From positions 1 through 10,000 of the forward strand of contig JAIWNN010000068.1 of NCBI GenBank assembly GCA_020216805.1: DNA of 10,000 bases, read 5' to 3'. A program made the position numbers and the translations under genes. Shown in pieces: positions 5,630 to 10,000 of this stretch (positions within the stretch are counted from its first letter, which is position 1; every line of letters starts with the position of its first letter). The stretch is from Desulfarculus sp. GTDB lineage: Bacteria; Desulfobacterota; Desulfarculia; Desulfarculales; Desulfarculaceae. The notes under the pieces are model-generated. The model searched no databases and was not told where the DNA came from. It saw nothing but the letters and a program-made list of their open reading frames with translations.

Positions 5630-6310
5630 TCAGCGGCTCCAACTGTCCGGATCCACCAGGCCGATGGCCATGGCGTACTTGACCAGTCCGATGACGTCGT
5701 GGCGGCCCAGCTTGGCCATGATTCGGGCCCGGTGGTTGTCCACCGTTTTGGGGCTGAGAAACAGACGGTTGGCGATTTCCTTGTTGGGTAGGCCCTCCAC
5801 GATCAAGCGCAGGACCTGGCGTTCGCGGTCGGTGAGCCGCTCTTGGGGCTCGCTCTCCATCCCCGCGTCCTTGTCCGGCAGCTTGACGAACTCGTCGACG
5901 ATATGGCCGGCCACCGGAGAGTCCAGGTAGCACTCGCCGCGCAGCACCGCCTTGACCGCGTCCAAGAGTTTGTCGCCGGCCGAGTCCTTGAGCACGTAGC
6001 CCCGGGCTCCGGCCTTGAGCGATTCCATGATGAAGGCCTTGCGCGAATGGACGCTGAGGATGATGACCCTGGTCTCCGGCGCCAGCGCGATGATCTCCCG
6101 GGTGGCCTCGATGCCGCTCTGTTCGGGCATGCTGATGTCCATCACCACCAGGTCGGGCTTGAGCTTCTTGACCGTCTCCACCGCGGCGAATCCGTCGGCC
6201 GCCTCGCCCACCACCTCCAGGGCCGGGTTCTTGGCCAGCACGTTCTTGATGCCCTCGCGAAAGATGGCGTGGTCGTCGCAGATCACCACGCGGTGAGCGG
6301 TTTCCTTCAT
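5630..6310 (-). CDS. NarL/LuxR-type DNA-binding response regulator
   Basis: A 226-residue two-component regulator. The receiver (about 7-122) has acidic Asp12-Asp13, phospho-acceptor Asp58 (DLVVMDISMPEQSG), Ser86 at the switch position and Lys108, so all key residues are intact. The C-terminal LuxR-type helix-turn-helix covers about 158-216 (LTDRERQVLRLIVEG, then NKEIANRLFLSPKTVDNHR as the recognition unit). Phosphorylation of this class typically triggers dimerisation on DNA. Its ATG overlaps the stop of the histidine kinase by four bases (ATGA), so the two are co-translated and form a cognate pair. No clear strong terminator follows; only a 5-bp stem (5614-5629) lies just past the stop. Target genes cannot be read from the sequence, but neighbouring intergenic repeats are candidates. 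Confidence 0.93.
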   Translation of the reverse strand: MKETAHRVVICDDHAIFREGIKNVLAKNPALEVVGEAADGFAAVETVKKLKPDLVVMDISMPEQSGIEATREIIALAPETRVIILSVHSRKAFIMESLKAGARGYVLKDSAGDKLLDAVKAVLRGECYLDSPVAGHIVDEFVKLPDKDAGMESEPQERLTDRERQVLRLIVEGLPNKEIANRLFLSPKTVDNHRARIMAKLGRHDVIGLVKYAMAIGLVDPDSWSR

Positions 6311-8379
6311 GGCTTGCCTCCCAGGGGCAACCGGGCGGTGAGGGTGGTGCCCTGGCTGCTGGATTGGATGCTCAGATCGCCGCCGATCAGGCGGATGCGC
6401 TCGTCCATGCCCAACAGACCCATGTGCTTGTTATCCGGTCCCGCGCCCAGGGCCGCGGCCACGTCGAAGCCGCCCCCCTGGTCGGTCACGGTCAGGCGCA
6501 GCTCGTCGCCGGTCTGCTCCAGGACCACCAGCGCCCGCTCGCTGCCCGAGTGCTTGACGGCGTTGGTCAGCGACTCTTGCACGAACCTGAACAGGGCGGT
6601 CTTGGCCTCGGGGCTCAGGGCCTTCTCGTCCACCTCCTGGAGCCGGGTTTCCACCTGGATCAGTCCGGACTCGCCCAGAGACTCGCAAAGGTCTTCCAAC
6701 GCCGCCACCAGGCCGAAGTTGTCCAGGATGGCCGGGCGCAGGTGGTAGGCCATGGCCCGGATGCGGTCCATGATCTTCTGCGACAGACGGATCAGGCGTT
6801 GCAGCTCGCCGGCCTCCTCGCCGCTCCGCTGCTGGGCCAGAGATTGCAACCCGATCTTGAGCGCCGAGAGGAGTTGGCCCAGCTCGTCGTGCAGGTCCAG
6901 GGCCACCCGCTTGCGCTCCTCCTCCTGGGCGTTGATCAGCTTGTGGGACAGCTCCCGCACCCGGCGCTCGGCCAAAACTTGCTGGCTCATGTCCCGGGCC
7001 ACGCCCCGGCGGCCCACCAGACGCCCCTCGCGATCGAATAATCCCCGCGAATGGATGGCCAACCAGCGCAGGCTGCCGTCCTTGGCCCGGTGTCGGAGCT
7101 CCAGGTTGCTCATCTGTTCACCTTGGGAGGCCCGCTGCCGCTCCTCGTCGAACTTGTGCCGGTCCTCGGGCACCACGTACTCGCGCCGGGGGCGGCCTAT
7201 CATCTCCTCGGGTCGGTAGCCCAGCACCGCCAGGGAGGCGTTGCTGACAAAGGTCAGCCGTCCCTGGGCGTCCATCTCGTAGACCATGTCCGGCAGATCC
7301 TGCACCAGGCTGCGGTAGCGCTCGGTGGAGGCCACTAGGTCGGCGGTGCGCTCGGCCACCAGTCGCTCCAGGGCCCGCGCCTCCCCATCCACCCGGGCCA
7401 ACAGGCGCTGCTGGATGCGGTAGCGGCTCAACAGCAAAAAACCCACCAACAACAGGCACAGGAAGAGCAACAGCAAGAAGAAGAGAATGTTGCCGAACAT
7501 GGCCCGCGATGGGGCCATGGCCGCCTGATAGTCATGCAGCACCACCAGGATCCAATCCAGGGATGGCACCCGGGCGGCGGCGGCAAATGAGTGGCCCGGG
7601 GTGTCGGGCTGGCCGACGATGGTGGTCAGGGACTGGGCCTGGTGCACCAGGTTTTCGCGCACCTGGCGGGCCAGATCGATCAGGGCCGGGGGCTGGTCCA
7701 GGGCCTGGGCCAGGCCCTGGGCCACCACCTGACCCCGATGGTCGAAGAGATGAAAGGTGCGTCCCGGTCGGGCCGAGAAGCGCTCGAAAACCTCCCGCCA
7801 GAAGTCCACCCGCTGCGAAATTCCCAAATAGGCCAAAATCCCGCCCTGGGAGTCGGGGACGACGGCGCCCAGGGTCACCACCGGGGGGTGGGGGGGCCGC
7901 GTGGCGGGGTGGACACCGGAGATAAAGACTCGCTCCGGAACGAGTTGGTCCAGAACGCTTGTCAGCCCGGGATGGCTGTCTTTTTCCGACGACGGCTCCG
8001 GGACCATCAGACGAAGGGCGCCCTGTCGGTTGGCCAGGAAAACCGATTCGATCTCCTGGGAGCCGGCGAACATCGGGGAGATCAAGGTTTTCATCTCGGA
8101 CAAGTCGTCCTGTTCAATGGCCTGACGCAAAACTTTGCGGGAAGAGACGGTTTGCAGGCGTTTGAGCAGGCCGTTCTGATGGTCGGCCACGAACTGGCTG
8201 CCCAGCTCGGCCAGGGCCAGGTCGGCGGCCATGGTCTCGCGCTCGGCTTGGTCGCGCAGGGTCCGGAAGACCACCAGACTATAGGACCCGCCCAGGATGA
8301 TGAGCAAGACCACGGCGGCGAAGGCCATGTAAACCAACCGTCGCCAGGAGAGACTTTGTTCGAGCTTGTGGCGATCCAC
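6307..8379 (-). CDS. Membrane sensor histidine kinase (HisKA_3 type) with extracytoplasmic sensor and PAS domain
   Basis: About 690 residues. Membrane helix 1 spans about 15-38, followed by a roughly 255-residue extracytoplasmic sensor resembling a double-Cache fold (GGILAYLGISQRVDFW, then GRTFHLFDHRGQVVAQG). Membrane helix 2 is at about 295-318, then a short coiled coil, and a PAS/PAC domain (about 354-465, MVYEMDAQGRLTFVSNAS). The NarX/DesK-type dimerisation domain carries the phospho-accepting histidine in RVALDLHDELGQLLS (about His497). The ATPase domain has the N box FVQESLTNAVKHSG, the G1 box DQGGGFD and a G2-like MGLLGMDERI. It would sense an external small ligand and phosphorylate the overlapping regulator. 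The frame is open up to a GTG at 8493 with an ATG at 8469, but a promoter lies downstream of those. I chose GTG 8379 because GGGGAG sits five bases upstream; ATG 8394 is the alternative. Confidence 0.9.
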   Translation of the reverse strand: MDRHKLEQSLSWRRLVYMAFAAVVLLIILGGSYSLVVFRTLRDQAERETMAADLALAELGSQFVADHQNGLLKRLQTVSSRKVLRQAIEQDDLSEMKTLISPMFAGSQEIESVFLANRQGALRLMVPEPSSEKDSHPGLTSVLDQLVPERVFISGVHPATRPPHPPVVTLGAVVPDSQGGILAYLGISQRVDFWREVFERFSARPGRTFHLFDHRGQVVAQGLAQALDQPPALIDLARQVRENLVHQAQSLTTIVGQPDTPGHSFAAAARVPSLDWILVVLHDYQAAMAPSRAMFGNILFFLLLLFLCLLLVGFLLLSRYRIQQRLLARVDGEARALERLVAERTADLVASTERYRSLVQDLPDMVYEMDAQGRLTFVSNASLAVLGYRPEEMIGRPRREYVVPEDRHKFDEERQRASQGEQMSNLELRHRAKDGSLRWLAIHSRGLFDREGRLVGRRGVARDMSQQVLAERRVRELSHKLINAQEEERKRVALDLHDELGQLLSALKIGLQSLAQQRSGEEAGELQRLIRLSQKIMDRIRAMAYHLRPAILDNFGLVAALEDLCESLGESGLIQVETRLQEVDEKALSPEAKTALFRFVQESLTNAVKHSGSERALVVLEQTGDELRLTVTDQGGGFDVAAALGAGPDNKHMGLLGMDERIRLIGGDLSIQSSSQGTTLTARLPLGGKP

Positions 8380-8425
8380 CCTGGCTCCCCCCATGGGCCT
8401 GCCGCTGATTCCCCCAGCCGCAGTC

Positions 8426-8454
8426 AATATACAGCATTTCCGTAACCCAACCAA
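8426..8454 (-). promoter_or_regulatory. Sigma-70-like promoter of the kinase-regulator pair
   Basis: On the minus strand TTGGTT (8454-8449), a 17-bp spacer and TATATT (8431-8426). The -10 matches five of six consensus bases, the -35 three of six. Transcription would begin near 8419, about 25-40 nt ahead of the chosen starts and downstream of the longer frame's GTG 8493 and ATG 8469. Confidence 0.4.
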
Positions 8455-8540
8455 CCACTCCGGCCCCATCCTCCTCCGCCCGCCGCCCTCCACCTGAGGG
8501 CCACTTGGGGATTTCCCCCCCCGACAATTGAGGCTTGCCC

Positions 8541-8575
8541 TCTATTTCCCCGGTTTGGGAGCTCCACTAAACTGC
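8541..8575 (+). promoter_or_regulatory. Promoter-like element upstream of the atypical receiver gene
   Basis: TCTATT (8541-8546), 19 bases, ACTAAACTGC (8566-8575), the same pair of blocks as at 5508-5474 on the other strand. If TAAACT (8568-8573) is the -10, transcription starts almost at the ATG at 8581. The message would then be leaderless, or translation would start further in. Confidence 0.35.
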
Positions 8576-8580
8576 GATCA

Positions 8581-9018
8581 ATGAGACCATGTGATGGTGG
8601 AGAAGTGGATCAAGTGGGCGCTAGCGGTGAAGAGCTCAGGGTGCTGGTGGTGGAGCAGGACGACGACCTGCGTCATTGGTTGGGAAGGTTCCTGGGCTTG
8701 AGCGATGGCTTCAAGGTGGTGGGATACCTGGACCGCGATGCCGACCTCAAGGCCGAGGTCGAGCGCCTGACCCCCGATCTGCTCCTGCTGGACACCCACA
8801 CCACCAGCCGTCTGCCCCCGGAGACCCTGGCGGAATTGCGGCGCGCTCTACCCCGGCTCTACGTGGTGCTGATGGACCTGGAGGAAGGCCCTAACTACGA
8901 GCGCCTGGCCAAACGCGGCGGAGCCGATGGATTCCTGTGCAAAGTCAGGGTGCCCGAATCCCTGGAAAAGCTGCGGGCGGCGGTGATCGCCAAGGCTCGG
9001 CAGGCGGCGGTGGCTTGA
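8581..9018 (+). CDS. Stand-alone receiver-like protein with altered active site
   Basis: A 145-residue protein with one receiver fold (about 19-138) and no output domain. The probable phospho-acceptor Asp71 (PDLLLLDTHTTSRLPP) and Lys121 (GADGFLCKV) are kept. However, the acidic pair at the first strand reads Glu25-Gln26 (RVLVVEQDDDLR) instead of Asp-Asp or Glu-Asp. The Thr/Ser switch position is Met98 (YVVLMDLEEG). Such changes usually weaken Mg2+ binding or uncouple phosphorylation from switching, so it may work phosphorylation-independently or with altered kinetics. The start is uncertain: ATG 8581 has no ribosome site, and GTG 8614 (GGAG eleven bases before) or a leaderless start would keep the whole domain. 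It is divergent from the histidine kinase with a shared upstream region, suggesting a connector role in that pathway. The partner is unknown. Confidence 0.8.
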   Translation: MRPCDGGEVDQVGASGEELRVLVVEQDDDLRHWLGRFLGLSDGFKVVGYLDRDADLKAEVERLTPDLLLLDTHTTSRLPPETLAELRRALPRLYVVLMDLEEGPNYERLAKRGGADGFLCKVRVPESLEKLRAAVIAKARQAAVA

Positions 9019-9069
9019 GGATTAGGTGCGCTAGAACCCGCGCCGCTGGGTCGAGGTGCGAATTGGGAC

Positions 9070-9141
9070 TTGCAAAATCATTGTGGATTATATCACAATG
9101 CGGCACCGATTAGCTGCGAATTGCAAAGGTTAGGTTGCAAA
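9070..9141. repeat. Three copies of TTGCAAA
   Basis: TTGCAAA occurs at 9070-9076, 9121-9127 and 9135-9141. Its core TTGCAA is self-complementary. The first copy stands just before the CATTGTG palindrome, and the last two are 14 bp apart. They may be binding half-sites for a regulator of the downstream receiver gene, or simply AT-rich promoter DNA. Confidence 0.25.
9079..9100. promoter_or_regulatory. CRP/FNR-family-like operator palindrome
   Basis: CATTGTG and CACAATG form a perfect 7-bp inverted repeat around an 8-bp AT-rich spacer. Read as TTGTGG-N6-TCACAA (9081-9098) it differs by one base from the TTGTGA-N6-TCACAA arrangement that I recall for HcpR-type CRP/FNR regulators of sulfate reducers. 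A weak promoter, TTGGGA (9063-9068), 17 bp, GATTAT (9086-9091), would place it over the -10 of the downstream plus-strand genes. It could instead be a weak terminator for the gene before, but no T tract follows. Confidence 0.45.
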
Positions 9142-9334
9142 TGGCAACAGTTTCCCCGCTAGCCTTCCCCCCCCTCCCGGACGCCGCGCCCCGGCCAATC
9201 GTATGGCGCGGCGGGCGGGCTCGCACCCGCCAGGGCGCCCACGCTATCGCCTGCTGCTTCCAGGACCGGCCAGCCACATCCCGCCAGTGGAGCCAGAGGC
9301 CGTCGACGATTCGGCCAGGGGAGGCCTGAGGCGC

Positions 9335-9709
9335 ATGGACGAGATCAAGGTGCTGTTGGTCGACGACGAGCAAGGTTTTCTGGAGGCCATGGGCAAACGC
9401 CTGGCCAGGCGCGGCCTAAGCGTGCGCATGGCTCCCGGCGGCCGGGAGGCCCTGGCGATGCTCCAGGAGGAGCCCAGCGACGTGGTGGTCTTGGACCAAA
9501 AGATGCCCCAGATGGACGGCCTGACCACCCTGTCCCAGATCCGGGAAAGATTTCCGGAAGTCAAGGTGATCATGCTCACCGGCCACGCCACCGTGGATTC
9601 AGCGGTCAGCGGCATCGCCCTGGGGGCCTTCGACTATCTGGTCAAGCCCTGCGACCTGGACACCCTGCTGGCCCAGATCCACGCCTCCCTGGGCCGCAGG
9701 CCGGAGTAG
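9335..9709 (+). CDS. Stand-alone receiver-domain protein
   Basis: A 124-residue, single-domain response regulator with every canonical residue: Asp10-Asp11, phospho-acceptor Asp54 (DVVVLDQKMPQMDG), Thr82 (VIMLTGHATVDSAV) and Lys104-Pro105 (GAFDYLVKPCD). The sequence is closest in feel to receivers of NtrC-type regulators, yet it ends after the fifth helix with no AAA+ or DNA-binding domain. It therefore must act by protein contact or as a phosphate shuttle or sink. The frame is open back to ATG 9203, but homology begins at ATG 9335. A GGGGAGG (9317-9323) lies eleven bases ahead of it and GAGG three bases ahead. It is 85 bp from the downstream membrane-protein gene on the same strand, so co-transcription is likely. 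Its kinase is unknown; the NarX-like kinase nearby already has an overlapping regulator. Confidence 0.92.
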   Translation: MDEIKVLLVDDEQGFLEAMGKRLARRGLSVRMAPGGREALAMLQEEPSDVVVLDQKMPQMDGLTTLSQIRERFPEVKVIMLTGHATVDSAVSGIALGAFDYLVKPCDLDTLLAQIHASLGRRPE

Positions 9710-9728
9710 GAAGCGCGCGTAAGCCAGC

Positions 9729-9743
9729 CGGGCGAGAAGCCCG
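9729..9743. other. Small hairpin between receiver and membrane-protein genes
   Basis: CGGGC-GAGAA-GCCCG, a 5-bp stem with a 5-nt loop, 20 bp after the receiver stop. There is no T tract behind it, so it is more likely an mRNA-stabilising or attenuating structure than a full terminator. Confidence 0.3.
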
Positions 9744-9794
9744 ACCAACCAAAAACCTGCCATCGGACCAAAGAGGAGTGGAGGGACAATAGAC

Positions 9795-10000
9795 ATGGGT
9801 TTGGCAAAAAAATGCGGACAGTTTCTGGTGGCGGCCAGCCGCGCCCACGCCCAGTGGGAGCTGGAGACGTCCCGGACCATACTGGGGGATAAAAAGCGCC
9901 TGGCCATCCTGGGCCTGCTGCTGGTGCCCATCATCCTGGGCGGGGTGGCCTTCGCCGACCAGCTGGGCGACGCCATCCCCCAGTTCATCGGCGGCAAAAA
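9795..10000 (+). CDS. Membrane protein N-terminus, possibly TSUP (TauE/SafE) permease; runs off right edge
   Basis: Sixty-eight residues are visible before the window ends. A charged amphipathic start (MGLAKKCGQFLVAASRAHAQ) is followed by one hydrophobic segment at about residues 35-54 (KRLAILGLLLVPIILGG), then FADQLGDAIPQFIGGK. The long cytoplasmic tail and this first segment resemble the start of large TauE/SafE-family sulfite/sulfate exporters that I recall from sulfate-reducing Desulfobacterota. The diagnostic core helices lie outside the window, so the family call is tentative. GAGGG (9781-9785) nine bases before the ATG supports the start. It follows the canonical stand-alone receiver by 85 bp, which would link a phosphorelay part to a transporter. 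Confidence 0.75.
   Translation, partial: MGLAKKCGQFLVAASRAHAQWELETSRTILGDKKRLAILGLLLVPIILGGVAFADQLGDAIPQFIGGK

Larger units (their letters stand above)
9019..9334. other. 316-bp intergenic region with regulatory repeats
   Basis: The spacer between the two receiver genes is AT-rich from about 9060 to 9150 and GC-rich afterwards. The AT-rich part holds the palindrome and the TTGCAAA copies listed separately. In the GC-rich part I see only a leader hairpin, GGCGGG-CTCGCA-CCCGCC (9214-9231). An open frame from ATG 9203 reads through into the downstream receiver, but its first 44 residues resemble non-coding Arg/Pro-rich translation and match no domain. Confidence 0.55.

Noticed and set aside
4750..5682. 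310-residue plus-strand frame across the CBS-ACT gene
   Set aside because: Antisense shadow, His/Gly/Asp-rich, with no domain; the minus-strand CBS and ACT motifs are unambiguous.
9203..9334. 44-residue N-terminal extension of the canonical stand-alone receiver
   Set aside because: No ribosome site at ATG 9203 and an Arg/Pro-rich, domain-free translation; receiver homology begins exactly at ATG 9335.
1..10000. CRISPR arrays, tRNA or rRNA genes, insertion sequences, prophage or toxin-antitoxin genes
   Set aside because: No regularly spaced repeats, no recognisable tRNA or rRNA segments, and no transposase, integrase or toxin motifs were seen on either strand.

Overview
The window is GC-rich (roughly two-thirds G+C by eye), densely coded bacterial DNA. 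Gene content points to an anaerobic or sulfate-reducing-type Desulfobacterota (former Deltaproteobacteria): a rubredoxin-less rubrerythrin-like diiron protein, a DASS/SLC13 anion transporter, a possible TSUP-type permease, CBS and CBS-ACT proteins, a PEP-synthase-like protein, and many signalling genes including stand-alone receivers. The taxon is an inference from gene content; there is no rRNA or other marker gene here.

Layout. (1) Positions 1-3462, minus strand, read right to left: a DASS anion transporter, a small four-cysteine zinc-ribbon protein, a two-CBS protein and a PEP-synthase-like PEP/pyruvate-binding protein that runs off the left edge. Close spacing suggests one operon. A near-consensus sigma-54 (-24/-12) promoter lies about 120 bp upstream of the transporter, with repeats behind it that could be an activator site. 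(2) The 3463-3928 divergent spacer also holds a sigma-70-like promoter for a plus-strand rubrerythrin-like gene (3929-4381), with a GTGA-N6-TCAC inverted repeat between its -35 and -10. (3) 4382-4704 is non-coding and hairpin-rich between convergent genes. (4) 4705-8379, minus strand: a NarX-like membrane histidine kinase overlaps its NarL/LuxR-type regulator by 4 bp, followed by a CBS-CBS-ACT protein with its own leader. (5) 8581-10000, plus strand: a stand-alone receiver with altered active-site residues, a 316-bp spacer with a CRP/FNR-like palindrome, a canonical stand-alone receiver, and the start of a membrane protein that may be a TSUP (TauE/SafE) permease.

Taken together, the locus looks like an anion uptake and energy-status module. 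Two unlike transporters flank adenylate-type sensor domains (CBS), an ATP/pyruvate-type enzyme domain, and phosphorelay parts with no DNA-binding output. The joint function is inference. The least ordinary observations are the sigma-54-driven transporter/zinc-ribbon/CBS/PEP-synthase-like operon, the transporter's loss of both SNT signatures, and a shared promoter-like element upstream of the CBS-ACT gene and the altered receiver.
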